Shown: positions 1-11,330 of the stretch, piece by piece
Layout of the letters: each line of letters starts with the position of its first letter
Numbering within the stretch: the stretch's first letter is position 1
Program-made: the position numbers and the translations under genes
From: Adiantum capillus-veneris
Lineage: Eukaryota; Streptophyta; Polypodiopsida; Polypodiales; Pteridaceae
DNA length: 64,000 nt
Assembly: GCA_014529385.2 (NCBI GenBank)
Contig: CM043950.1
Location: 65,490,935 to 65,554,934 of the forward strand
Reading direction: 5' to 3'
Notes under the pieces: model-generated
What the model saw: only the letters and a program-made list of their open reading frames with translations
The model's database searches: none
Told to the model about the DNA's origin: nothing

Positions 1-1300
1 CTACTAGTGTATCCATAATCATCCTATCGTTGTAAATCATAATGGAGGTTGTATAAAGAGATAAAAGGAAAATACTCAATAATTTCTCTTATATACCAGC
101 CCTTTGACAATAAAACCCATTTCTATTTTGCATCGACTTCTTTGATGTCTATGAAAGTAGATGACACAAAGGATTTCATTCTGTTTGTACATGTGAAAAA
201 GTGTAAGCTTGACAACATGAGAAGACTCGCAATACAAGAAGTTCTTTTAACCAATGTAATACTCAATTCACAATGTAGACAATTTGTGATCTTTATTGAA
301 CTCAATGACTCTTCGTATAATGTTAACTACATAATGTCAAGAATATATGCAAACTAGCAATGGTTGTACAATAAGAAGCACCTGTTGCTAAGTATGTTAT
401 ATGTTTTCTAATTGGGAAGCTTGTAGAGCTTTCCATACTTTTGTCCTTTGGCTATGACCTTGTAGTACCAACTTGTATTGCCTGAGCCCTTGCTTGTTAA
501 TCCTAATACATGACTTACATACGGAAGGGTAAATCTACGCAATTGGCATGTTTAACACCGTGAGGATACAATAAAAGTGCAATTCCCAAAATGAGGATTT
601 GTGTGGCTCATTTTGAAAAGAAGAGCTTTCAAGCTTCAATTCTTGTTGGTTCGGCCTAAAATATATTTTACTTTGTTAAATATTTAGAATATCCAGCTGA
701 AAGATTATTAATACAAAGTTTTATCTCTCATTTTTTGATAAAAAGCATAAAGGTAAAGGAAGTCGTATTAGAAAGCAAAAAACCAAGGTTCATATTCCCT
801 TATTTTGTAGAATCTTTTCTCTTAAGAGGCTTGTTTCTCCCAAATAGCACAATATGAGATCAAGTGATGTGTGACCGCATTTGCTCCATTTTCTTTTATT
901 CCACAATACAACTAATGAACGATGGCTAAAAAAGAAGGGTGATATGTATAATGCATTCAATCTCAAATATCTTAGAATGATGCAACCTTTTAAGACTTTC
1001 ACTATAAGCCAAGTTTGAGAGAATAATCACTAGAAGAAAGGCTAAGCTAGACCTTTGATAAGGGCACCTTAATTAGACTTCAAGGGGCTTGCTATTAATA
1101 TGGCCCTTCTTTTGTTTTATAGAGAAGGGGTGATATTATGAGCTTTGATAAGGGCCTTATGGGGGACTATTATGAAGATAAGGGCCTTATGGACTTTTGA
1201 TTGGATGGCAATGGAGTCTTATTCAAGCTCATGAGGAAATGCTATTCAAGCTCATATAACCAAGAAGCGAAACCCATTTCGGTAGAAGTTATGTCCCTTC
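1..1300. other. no supported gene
   Basis: AT-rich spacer. The longest open frame (49-357, plus, 102 codons) has no motif I recognise and overlaps an antisense frame of similar quality, so I do not call it. No RNA gene or transposon end is visible. Confidence 0.6.
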
Positions 1301-1310
1301 TTGGAACTAT

Positions 1311-1482
1311 ATCTTTTGGCACTTTCGGGGATTGTCCTTTTTGGCTGATAAGTAGCATCACCGAAGTTACACCAAAGATTAAAGTACCCGAGTGAAGATT
1401 ATCTTTTGGCATTTTGGGGGATTGGCCTTTTTGCTCATAAGAAGCATCACTAAAGTTAAACAAAGGATTTAAAGTAGCCAAT
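1311..1482. repeat. two-copy ~90-bp tandem duplication
   Basis: Two diverged copies start at 1311 and 1401. Each opens with ATCTTTTGGCA and continues through a GGGGATTG..CCTTTTTG block to an AAGCATCAC/AAGTAGCATCAC block. It accounts for the internally repetitive antisense frame here, which is not a gene. Confidence 0.8.
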
Positions 1483-1909
1483 TTGTCAATCAACACAAAA
1501 ATATTAACACTAGGTTACAACCCATTCTATTGGGATAAAGCAAGTCTCATAGCTAGGATATGTTGTTGATCAATGAATGCCATGTGCTCAAAGCTCACAA
1601 AGTTACACATGCTCTACGACCGATAAATCAAGTCATTCAAAGATGGCTATTTTGGTGTAACATGTTAAGCGTTCAAATCTTACAAGAATAGCACTCTTTA
1701 CCACAAGAAAAGTGACATCAAATTGCTCAATTTTCCTTCAAAAATGGGGGTTTTGGATTAGCTTGTTGTGTTGACCAGAGAACTACACACGTGTCAAAAG
1801 AGAAGAATTTTACCATAATGCTCTTTCTGGTATATTCTGGCTTTTAAGTCCAAAATTGAAGCTCTCCCTTAACCACAAAGCAAGCCCATATGCATTTGCT
1901 TCCATAGTG

Positions 1910-3057
1910 CTAAGAGTATGCCACTGGTCTTCCACCTCCAGGGATGACCAATGCATGATTGTGATCCCCCTCGTATGTCACGACCAACATGGTTGGCTCG
2001 TCCCTTGCGCGCTCCACATGCTTCCGTGCTGGACACCCCTTCAAGGTGCTGCATTTGTAGTAGCCCCTGCCAAAACCACACATTCCCAAGTGGAGCAACA
2101 TAAGTTGTCAAGGGTACCTTTGCAAGAGAGTTCAATCAGCTGATTTCTTTATATGGTTCCAATGCAAACATTGGCTATGCCAGTGCACATACATGTGCAT
2201 CTAATGTGCATAACAAACGTGTAACAAAAGAGATATATGACACATACATACACATGTACAAATATGCATGCATGCAAACATACATAGAGACACTCTAGAT
2301 ACATACAAATGCATTTTACATGCGTGCATACACATGATCCACTCATGCATCCCTGCATTAATACCTCCGCAAAATGCCTGATAAAAAGTCATCAAGCCTC
2401 AAAAGATAGCATATACATCCATATAGTTATGCATACATACACATATTCAAGACATGATCCATATATACACCTAGCATACACCTAGATATAACGATACACA
2501 CATATTTTAGCAAGCCGCGGGGGCTGGGCACCTGCTCTCGCAAGGTGAAGCTTTTGTCACTGATTTCAATCTCAATTAGAGACCTTAGACACATCCATGT
2601 ATGTAGATAGACACAATGTATACACATGATCCATATGTACACATAGTATATACCTAGGTATAATGACAGCTAAATACATCCATATTCATTTATGTATGTA
2701 CATACACACAAAATGTACACATAGCATATATTTAGGTATAATGATACATCTATACGTATGTACCCCTTTATGTATGTACATACAAAGAATGCCTACACAT
2801 GATGCATGCATACATCTCCACATCAATGACTTCTAAACATATGCTTGAGGGTGCAAGCATTGCAGGAAAAACCAAAGTACATGGTGGGTAGTATACCTGG
2901 GATATGGAGATCCCTTGATTGGTTTCTGCCCATATTTTCTCCAAGAATAGTCATCAGGTGGGATATCAGCAAGCTTGTTGCTCATGGCAGGTACTTTGAT
3001 GACATGCCTTACTCTAGACTTCCTGAAAATGGGCATTAATTCCTATTTAGATCTTCC

Positions 3058-3116
<59 letters not shown>

Positions 3117-3949
3117 GTTGAATTTTACCTCCGTTTCGAGCAATGGCACCGCCCGCTTAGCGCACACTTCCTGTCCACCGCAACAATGTCCCTCTTACCA
3201 GAGCAAGTTCTCATTGAGCTCGAAGAAATATGCTCACTAAGCTGAGGAAAGGACTGGCACAGAAATGGCTTGCCATTGTATAAGCTGCCATCCATGCTGA
3301 CAGAAGACAAGAAAGACCTGGCTGAGCTTACAGAGTGCTCCATGCTAAGGAGCGGACTCGCAATTCCGTCGCTCCATAGACAAGATGGAGTGCTGTTGTC
3401 GCGAGGGGTGTAGGCCGGTGCATGCATCATGCGTTGCCCGAGCAGATGTGTGTGGTAGTTGATCAAGGCATCAAACCCTTTGTCATGAAGGGATAATGGA
3501 GGGCTTACTAAAGGGTTCAACTCGCAAATGCTCTGCGGAAGGGCTCTCTCAGACACACTCAAATTGCGAGGAGCGGCGGCTTCCAGAGGTTGAATAAGAC
3601 AATTTTCTGCGCATCTATCTTCGAGCACATGCAGTGGGAAACCTTCCGGCTTGCCGGGACGTTGCCGAACTCGAGCATGTCCCTTTCTACTCAGCATTGT
3701 CACAGCATCTCTGAATTTGGAGACTGCATCCTCAGTTATCATGGCATTATCCTTCGACACGAATCGCCGGTTAGGATCATGCATTAAGAGGTTATGGAGC
3801 AAGCAATGCGCGCTCTCAAGACCCGACATGAGCGCCGCTTGAAGGTCATGATCATGGGAGCTCGATGATGATGACGCAGAGAAAAAATCTTGCTCCATGA
3901 TGGGTCTTTTTGCTACTTCTGTGGGTTTATGTAAAGCCCAATGCTCCAT
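1910..3949 (-). CDS. WRKY: group IId WRKY transcription factor, three exons
   Basis: Nuclear DNA-binding regulator of W-box genes. Exons on the minus strand: 3949-3129, 3022-2897 and 2066-1910, joined at GT/AG sites, giving 367 codons plus TAG. All junctions are phase 2, and the second lies at the conserved PR^GYYKC position of WRKY domains. Seen in the protein: Ser run (~25-31); C-motif with HARF-like core [10 protein letters not shown] (~76-98), a calmodulin-binding region in group IId; Cys/Lys-rich plant zinc cluster before exon 1 ends ([14 protein letters not shown]); WRKYGQK at ~301-307; zinc finger C-X5-C-X23-H-X-H (C321, C327, H351, H353). HARF reads HARV. Met18 (3898) is an alternative start, since the family often begins near such a sequence. 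Length is normal for IId proteins. The tail after HNH is short (14 residues). Close family members act in defence and calcium-linked stress responses; the exact orthologue cannot be named here. Confidence 0.95.
2160..2825. repeat. cryptic ACAT/ATGT repeat filling WRKY intron 2
   Basis: Intron 2 (2067-2896) is mostly alternating purine-pyrimidine sequence built from TACATA/CATGCA words. A block containing ACATGATCCATAT, CACCTAG or CATAG, and TAGGTATAATGA recurs about three times (near 2450, 2620 and 2705). Short antisense Cys/Met-rich frames here come from this composition. Confidence 0.7.
3060..3113. repeat. (AC)27 microsatellite inside WRKY intron 1
   Basis: An uninterrupted AC run of 54 bp, read as (GT)n on the gene strand. 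It makes up half of the 106-bp intron 1 (3023-3128), lying between the donor at 3128 and the acceptor at 3023. Confidence 0.95.
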
Positions 3950-4249
3950 AGGGACACAAAATGGTATTCAAGGAAGAGACTTAGAAGGGCTGGCCTGTAG
4001 AGCTCAGCAGGTGGGAAGCTCCAACGAACAGGAAGTTTGGCGCTGTGCGGCGACGAGGAATGCTGGAGTTGCCATGTGCATCGACGTTGCGTGGTGTGCG
4101 GCGAGAGCAGAATGCATGCAAAGCTTTAATCAGAAAGCAAATCAAGCAGGGGCTTCACTGTTGGGAGTAGCCATAAAAGCATATGGCAGCATCATTTTCT
4201 TCTTCTCCTTCTTCTTTGACACACATACACACACACACACAAAACAGAC

Positions 4250-4610
4250 ACATTCTCTCTCTCTCTCTCTCTTTCCCTTTCAAACCCAATCCCACTACAG
4301 GCATCCTTTTAACCAGCTCCTGAAAGCCCACCAAAATCTGCAGCCTTGTAGCCTATCCATCTCCATCATTTTCTGCTCTCAATTTGGAGGGAATCTTCTC
4401 TCTCTGGATGTGGAGAGTCTGGAGACAACTCTTCAATGAGAGCATAATGTCACCTGTCACATGAGAGAGAGAGAGAGAGAGAGTACTCTATTGAAGTCTA
4501 TTCTCTCTCTCTCTCTCCCCTTTGAAGCCAATAAACTCTACATATTCTCTCTCTACTCCTCTTAGTAGGAGCCGCGTGTGTGTGTGAGAGAGAGAGAATC
4601 AATTACTCTC
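4250..4610. repeat. (CT)n/(GA)n tracts upstream of WRKY
   Basis: Short runs: CT at ~4254-4273, GA at ~4463-4483, CT at ~4501-4518, and mixed GT/GA at ~4576-4596. GA/CT tracts are common in plant 5' leaders and core promoters. No convincing TATA box for the minus-strand gene was found nearby. Confidence 0.6.
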
Positions 4611-4827
4611 TCTTATCATTGTGTGTGTGTTTGTGTGCGCAAGAGAGTGTTGGGGCACTGGAGTCTGGACAATCATGTTGTCAAAGTTTCAGATAAAGAG
4701 AGAGCGAGTGGGGAAGTAAAAGTGCCCCCAGGGTGGCCCTTTAATGCTCCACCGTCCAATGGGAGAGCGACGCGTCGTCATGATGCAACTGCTCCGGTCC
4801 GTGAGTTCGTTTTTTCTGACCTCTCTC

Positions 4828-4915
4828 TGACACGTCAGCGATAGTGGGTAAGCCAGATCACACTCAATCCCATGTGGCATGTCGCCCAACCGTCGGATGC
4901 CTCCTGCCGTTGACT
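4828..4915. promoter_or_regulatory. candidate bZIP site and W-box in the WRKY upstream region
   Basis: On the minus strand, TGACGTGTCA (4828-4837) is a TGA-box/G-box hybrid of the type bound by plant bZIP factors. TTGACT at 4910-4915 matches a W-box core. Both lie ~0.9 kb upstream of the WRKY ATG, in a locally GC-richer island. A W-box would allow auto- or cross-regulation by WRKY factors. Motif matching only. Confidence 0.3.
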
Positions 4916-4989
4916 CCGTACGCTGGTCAGCCATTTTCAACTTTGAAAGTCCCGTTAATAATTGGCTACAGTCGCTTTTCACAAAGTGA

Positions 4990-6470
4990 AAATAAAACCT
5001 TAGATTTTAAGCACCTGCTCACGCGCCGACATCAGATTCTTGGAAGCGCAAGAGATCATCGTTTTTGAATGTAAGTTGTAAACAGCACAAATGCATAGCT
5101 ACGCTGATAATCATGGATTGAGGCGCTAAAATCTTCATCACTTTCTAAGAGCGCTTTCGCACCCACAAGCTGTCCTAATTTTGATGATGCTCTGCAGTCT
5201 TGGTTTGTTGAACGCGAGAGGTAACCCTTTGATTTTTGGCGGAGTTGGTTTGGGTGAAGCTTCATTTTAACACTAGTTTTCTGGGCTGAAGCTATTTTGA
5301 CAGCATCATTTATTCAGAATCATCTTTCTCAACTTAGTCTCACCTATATATATATATGTATCTTGTCTTCAATATGAATCAATTTTTGGGAGCGTACATG
5401 GTGTGTCTCTTGTCTCATCTCTCTCCCTCTTGCTCTCTTTCTCTCTACATCTCAACACATAGTAGCCTTCTACAAAGCTGTCCACCTGCACACTGCATCC
5501 AATCCACCTTGCAAACCAAGCCTCACCTAACCCACAAAAGTTTCCAAGACGCCAATGCTGGAGCCACCATAGCCCCCAGAAGCCCGTCTTCAAGGTGTAG
5601 CATGCCCTACATTCTAGGGGAGTGAGATGCACCAGCTGAAGGGTCTAACGAGAGCACATAAGCCTCCAAACTTTTTGAACGTTGCTTGCTCCCCATACTC
5701 CATCATCCACCCGAGTTTCCCACGTTGTTGTGCGTGGCCCCCGAGACACATCACATACTTGTTTCCCACGTTGTTGTGCGTGGCTCCCGAGACACCGAGT
5801 TTCTAAAAACAACAGGATGTGGGCGCTATAGATGAGGCATCGGGGGTGCCCAACCATTTCCCCCTTCCACATGAGCATCCCTGAAGTAGAGGCCTCTCCT
5901 CACTTCACTCCCATCCCCAAGCACACTGCCCCAAACCCTAGCTCACCCTTTTATATGTTAAATAAAGGCAAAATCCAAGCTTTAAAACCCCCTGTTGAAC
6001 TCACGTGCTTTGTTCACATATTTACCAGTGATGCACCATCCTAAAATTACTTGAGCCTGCACATGTAGGATTTGGGGTGATGTGCACATGATTGCAGAGT
6101 CGGCCATCTCGCCCCGCTTCATGCCCTTCACCTCACCTTGCTCCTGCATGCATCGTGCTCGTTGCTCCTGCTCTTGTTTTCAAACCCTCACACCGTTACG
6201 CTATCTTACCCCTCGTACCTGGCACCTCCCACCCATACTGCACTTGCATCATCCTCCTACTTGAAAAGCATCATTCACAATTTCGTTGATGAACTTCTAT
6301 GCGGCTATGGATAACAACCTCGTTGCTATTGATTTGCATGGTTTTGTTTCTTCTTCTGTTGCAAAACAACTAAATCAATCATAAATATGTCCTCTTGATC
6401 CATCCCATTGTGCCGCCCCACACACCCCCACATTGCGTGTTGGCATGGCTTTGCAGCTGCGCACGACACA
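4990..6470. other. spacer without a supported gene
   Basis: Open frames are short, overlap on both strands and show no domain. The only structure I see is a short tandem duplication at 5715 and an AT run at ~5346-5358. Confidence 0.55.
5715..5795. repeat. 46-bp tandem duplication
   Basis: GTTTCCCACGTTGTTGTGCG recurs at 5715 and 5761, followed by TGGC and CCCGAGACAC. The two copies are nearly identical. Confidence 0.85.
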
Positions 6471-6477
6471 TATCCTG

Positions 6478-6567
<90 letters not shown>

Positions 6568-6600
6568 TCTTGAAAACAACGATAGAGGCTTCTATCCCAC

Positions 6601-6642
<42 letters not shown>

Positions 6643-6658
6643 AGAAGAAGAAGAAGAG
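6478..6658. repeat. compound microsatellite (AC)n-(AT)n-(AG)n-(GAA)n
   Basis: AC run to ~6518, AT run ~6519-6542, AG run to ~6568, a 34-bp unique insert, AG run ~6603-6640, then GAA units to ~6658. Low-complexity frames on both strands arise from it and are not genes. Confidence 0.9.
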
Positions 6659-6715
6659 AGTTTTAACGTCGCAGGAAACTATCCCAAAAGACCTTAAATA
6701 TCTATCCAACCAAGA
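6655..6715 (-). repeat. dispersed repeat, copy A (SINE-like family)
   Basis: Right after the GA/GAA tract comes TTTTAACGTCGCAGGAAACT and then ATCCCAAAAGACCTTA. The same block follows a GA tract at ~16970 and sits just before one at ~43020. The strand follows the orientation inferred from the copy at 16930-17100. Confidence 0.6.
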
Positions 6716-6799
6716 GAGATATCTCCAAATACTACACGTAGAAAGCAAGAATTTTTATTTATTTTTTATTTATTTTTGCCTTCCCTTTTTCTCTTGAGC

Positions 6800-6860
6800 C
6801 CAAAGCGAAGGGATCTCTTTAGATTCCATCTAATGCAAACGTTAGTGCTACTTATTTAAA
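6800..6860 (+). repeat. dispersed repeat pair, copy 1
   Basis: GGATCTCTTTAGATTCCATC followed by TAATG..A..GTTAGTGCTA. A second copy lies at 9798-9860. Origin unknown; likely a fragment of a transposon or LTR. Confidence 0.6.
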
Positions 6861-8830
6861 ACATTATAACCTCCATAACTTGCAACCTCCTTGCCACATT
6901 AAAATAGCCTTGAAATGTATCTCTTGTTGAGTATTTATGTCCTCATTATGTCTTGAAATGGCTTGTAGTATCTCTTTTGTAATGCACTTTACCATTGGCT
7001 TTTGTGATACACTGTTCTAGCTTGATGGAAATTTACTTTATCTATCAAAGCATTTAAGATTTTTCAAGTCCATTAAATCCATCGACAAATCATCTCTAAG
7101 TTCAAAGTTCATGGATCTTCATGATTGGACACTATCAAGCCCTACCTTCTTGTGTATTACCATTTACAATGCATGCTTTAAAAGTTTTTTATGATTATGT
7201 TTATTTGTTACTTCATTTCTCTCTTGTTTTACTATTTCTAGTGCTTCTTTTATGGACAGTGTTGTGCAAAATTACAATATAAGATGTTGAGTGATTTCTC
7301 CATCAATATTGCTATCATCGAGCTCAACATAATCCAAAGCAACATCATTGCTTTTTGTATATACAATCATCTAAATATTTTACAACAGATCTAGATTACA
7401 TCAACATCTTATTTTTAACCTTGAATAAAGTGAAAGTTATAGAAGATATTCCTTATGCGATGCTTAATTTCATGTTTTTTATTCTCTCAATTAAATATGT
7501 GAATTATTTTCATGCACCATGGCAATATAATAGCTATTATAAGAACAAGTGTAGTTGATTCAACTATTCGCAAAAACATTTTCTCGTACACGATGTGCCA
7601 ATTGTATCATAATTTCTCAATGGATATACATGATGAATACAGTGAGCTCTCCATTTCAAAGGTTACACAAAACCACTCATAATTACAACTTTCATTATTT
7701 GAACTCATCACGTTGAATCAATGAGGGTCAAGCTAAACCAATAGGGTACAAGCCTATGGTGGCTTTCCTAGTGACCTTAAGCATTATAAAATAAAAGATT
7801 GACATGCCCCGCTCCCCCGCCGTCCCCCCCCCTGCCCCCCCTTTCCTTTTCCTACCTTCCCCCAGGTCAGTGCTAGAAATTGCAACCCTTCCCACCCTTC
7901 CTTAGGGGTCTAGCTCTGCACATGCATGGCACTTTTGTGATAGGCCTTCCCGGTGAAGAGCATGTTGTTTAGAGGCCCCTTCCCAATAGACGGGTCCTTT
8001 GAAAATAAGCCTTCACTAGGAAGGGCAAGTTTTGAAAATTCCCTTCAAAGATAAATTCTATAAAATAGCCCAAAAAAAATCAAAGTAGAAGGTTGCTTAG
8101 TTAAAACATGAGCCTAAGTTCTAAGGTGTAACTCGGATGTGCTGCATTTAGGATTGACTCGTTTTAGTTTGAGCTTTATGGTGGTAGGAAGTTTCTCCGA
8201 TAGATTATAATTTGCTGCCATGTATCGTTTTGTCTTCCTATCCATTGGACATGTTGGGGTGGGGTGGCAAGGACCTCGATGTGGTGGCATCCGCTGCTCA
8301 AGATCTGTGTCCAAATATATTGTTTGTAAGATCCTAGTCTTTATGGTGTTTATGCTCCTTGTGGGTGATGCACATGGGGTTTTCATGGTCTGTAATGGTG
8401 GGTTGCGGGTCCATATAAAAGCCAGGACACTTGTAGTGTTTTTCTTCTTTAATATAAATAGCTCCTATTGAGCATTGCCTATATATTATAAAAAAAAACA
8501 AAGCCTAAGCTCTAAGTCAAAGAAGAGATAACACTTTTAATATGTTATTTTTAATGAAGACCTTCAAAAAATCAAAATGGGACAAGATTTGAGAGTGGCA
8601 GCTCACTAGTTATGCTTTTTATACGGACGTAGATGCTTTGCAATGCAAAGTCTGATGCAACCAGACTTGTGATGTGTGCAACGTGCATGATGATTCTAGA
8701 ATCTAGCAACCTCTAAGCTCCTCCTTTAATGTCCTAGCCTCTAGCGCATGTGTGACTACAATTGAGTTTGGGCATAAATCTTTTAAAGGAAATGAGGAGA
8801 TAGCATTGAAACTCAAGGAAACAAGTCACG
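6860..8830. other. AT-rich spacer without a supported gene
   Basis: No frame with recognisable domains, no transposon termini and no RNA gene seen. It contains the C-rich tract described separately. Confidence 0.55.
7804..7865 (-). other. C-rich tract with G-quadruplex potential on the minus strand
   Basis: Runs of 4, 5, 9 and 7 C separated by one to a few bases lie within 7807-7841. The minus strand therefore carries four closely spaced G runs, matching the usual quadruplex pattern. No gene is adjacent. Confidence 0.6.
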
Positions 8831-8870
8831 ATCTCTCTCTCTCTCTCTCTCTCCCTCTCTCTCTCTCTCC
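8831..8870. repeat. (CT)n microsatellite
   Basis: CT run of ~40 bp broken by one CCC. Confidence 0.9.
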
Positions 8871-9273
8871 GCATTTCTGGCCTCTACATGGCTTCACATG
8901 AGAGATGAACACTTTCTATGTACACTTCCTTATCTCTTTACGCCACCCACTGCCCTCTCTCCTACTTGTAGCTATAGCATGCAAGTAGGAGCATGCCCGT
9001 TGAAGGGCCACTATATGCCAAGAGAATTTCGAACCACATCTTGGCCCCTTTACCCTTGCACAAACTCCTCGATCATGTCGTCCATGCCTTTGTTGCAATA
9101 GGTATTGACCAAGACACCTTCCTCTTTATTTTTCTTAGAGGGTCTTACCTCGTTGAATTGCCTCCCTCCTCTTCCTTTTCTCAGAGGGCCTCACCTCACA
9201 AATGTCCCTCAAACTTGCACACTCTTGCATACTCTTCTTGTGGCACATGTTGTCTAAAGTGAGTGCTCTCAAG

Positions 9274-9274
<1 letters not shown>

Positions 9275-9347
<73 letters not shown>
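9275..9347. repeat. (TG)n-(AG)n compound microsatellite
   Basis: TG run 9275-9312 passing directly into an AG run to 9347. Confidence 0.95.
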
Positions 9348-9348
<1 letters not shown>

Positions 9349-9797
9349 GTGAAAACTAATGGTGATGCTTTTGGGGGGAAGAGGAGCAAACAGAGCTGAA
9401 GTATAATATACCAATATTCTAAAAATTTACTAACCATCGAATTTACCTAATGCTAGCTCCTCTTAAGTATGGAACAACAAAAGATACATCAAAAGCAAGT
9501 GAATATTTCATAGGAGCAAGAAAATTAAGGGGTATCGAGTGACGGCTTGGTGCGTTTTTGCCTTGCATGATGACGAGAAAAGTGTATGATGGCCCTTCCT
9601 CTCCGAAGGCCAACTAAGAAATTCCCCTTCCCTAGGAAGGACAAGGGCACCCTTCAATTTCCGGGCCTACCCCTCACCCTTACCTTTTACTTTCTTCCCT
9701 CTCTCAAGTAGTTAAATGAAAATAACGTTTTTTAACTTTTAAGTTTGATTTGAGATCAAAGGAGAACTTTAATTCCACTCAGACTCCCTTTTCCTTC

Positions 9798-9860
9798 TCA
9801 AGTGCCGAAAGGATCTCTTTAGATTCCATCCAATGAAGATGTTGGTACTAATTATTAAGT
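9798..9860 (+). repeat. dispersed repeat pair, copy 2
   Basis: Matches the block at 6800-6860: AAAGGATCTCTTTAGATTCC followed by ATCCAATGAAGATGTTGGTACTA. Confidence 0.6.
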
Positions 9861-9985
9861 CACTACATTTTTTGATTTGAAACTACACTTAGTTAGAAAA
9901 TTATCACCATTTCCTCAATCTTCTTTTGATCTATTATCGATATTTATACACTTATACTCATAATTACAACTAAGAAGACATTTTT

Positions 9986-10099
9986 TGTCAGGGCAAGGGT
10001 TAGAGGTAGGAGGGCTATCTTGAACCAAGCTCAGAGGTGTCTATATAAGGGGCAGAGGTTGGTTAGAGAGAAGGGTTCAATACTTCCTCTCGTCTCACA
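9986..10099 (+). mobile_element. short 5' LTR, ~114 bp (start inferred)
   Basis: The end is well placed: ..CTCACA at 10094-10099, one base before a perfect primer-binding site. A TATA box (CTATATAAGG) lies at ~10041-10050. The nearest TG that can pair with the terminal CA is TGTCAGGGC at 9986, giving a 114-bp LTR, in the range of TRIM/SMART elements. If the true start is further left, the LTR is longer. I found no second copy to the right, so the 3' LTR is missing or unrecognisable. Confidence 0.6.
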
Positions 10100-10100
10100 G

Positions 10101-10112
10101 TGGTATCAGAGC
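10101..10112 (+). mobile_element. tRNA-iMet primer-binding site
   Basis: TGGTATCAGAGC is the complement of the 3' end of plant initiator Met tRNA, the standard PBS of many plant copia and gypsy elements. It starts one base after the LTR-ending CA. Confidence 0.9.
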
Positions 10113-11330
10113 TAATGTGGGCAAGAAGGCGTCGAGCTATTTTCTTTAAAAAAAACTTGCACGAACTCCCACTTCCTCTCTCGGGCTCTTGAAGACAAGA
10201 AAGTTGTGCATACAGGGCCGCTTAGAAAAGGAAGAGGAGCAGATCTCCCTGCACCGAATCACACATGGTCGAGCTCATTTTGGAGTGCAAGGGGGGAGAA
10301 ACATTTTTCATGTCTTGTTCTTTCTCTCTTGAGCGTGCTATGGTGCGTAGTGAGCGACTTCTCTCTCTGCAACACTACCACTCGTCACCATACCGTGGAG
10401 GTTGTTGAGTTCTCATGGTGGGCGTCCAAGGGCAACTTAACCCCACTTGGAGGTGAAACAAAAAAAAAATCCCAAGGGAGGGTGCTCATGGCACACACCC
10501 CCACCCTTATCTCCTCTTAAGTGGGGTAGCACCTATTCAATTGAAGTGGTGAGCAGAATTCAGGCAGAGCTTCAGTCTTAAATTTATGTGAAGCTTGTGA
10601 AGCTCAAGAAGTTCTAGAGAGTTAAAATTGTAAGCATCTTTTCCATCTTCTTTATCGACGAAGCTTTAGGCTTGCAAAGTGGCCTCAACAATGGGGTGGT
10701 GGATTAGACACGGTCATTTATGATGAGCGTTCAAGTATAGGTGCAGTTTGTGATTAGATGATGCTTTAGAAAAATTTCGGTTTCGACATTGACAACTGAC
10801 TAGCTCTTGTCGGTATCGATTTAGCAAGGCTCATCAATTTCCTTGGCGCTTATTCTTTGATTTTGCAAGGCAATCTTACTTATTACTCTTGTTATAATAT
10901 GTAGTACGTCATGGACTCCATGTTTGATTCACTGGATACAAAGCTTTTGGAAAATCACCTTTTTGATTTTGAGCTTTCTCCATAGGTGTCCACTCCTCCT
11001 CCTCCTCAAATTGTGCTTGAAATTATGGAGAATACCATCAATTTACTCAAAGCAAAGAAGTACGTCACGCGACGTGATCTCAAAAATTTTGATGACTAAT
11101 TTTGCAAGTTGGTGGTCGTGTTCAATAGCTCACCACTCAAGTGCAACAACTAATGGAGTTGGTCCCTCTTTCATCTCAAAGAGGGTGGTAGCTACCTAAG
11201 GGGAAACGATCTTGGTCAATGTGGCCAAGAAGAGACTTTCAACTATGGATTTTCAAAGAGCAAAAGTGCAAAAATTATGTTTTAACTACTTTGGGACAAC
11301 ATCAAAAAGTCCCCATGCACTAGATACATA
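10113..11330 (+). mobile_element. internal region of the 9.99-kb LTR element, weak gag-like traces
   Basis: Follows the PBS. One frame near 10912-11130 reads like a decayed polyprotein start with acidic, Lys-rich segments (for example INLLKAKKYVTRRDLKNF), but stops interrupt it. No RT, integrase or zinc knuckle is visible, so the element is either non-autonomous or truncated before pol. Confidence 0.3.

Noticed and set aside
49-357. 102-codon open frame at the left edge
   Set aside because: No motif, no splice or promoter context, and an antisense frame of equal quality. A truncated exon cannot be excluded.
10924-11199. 91-codon plus frame as a gene
   Set aside because: Leu/Ser-rich frame alongside another frame that reads more like decayed gag; it lies inside the LTR element.
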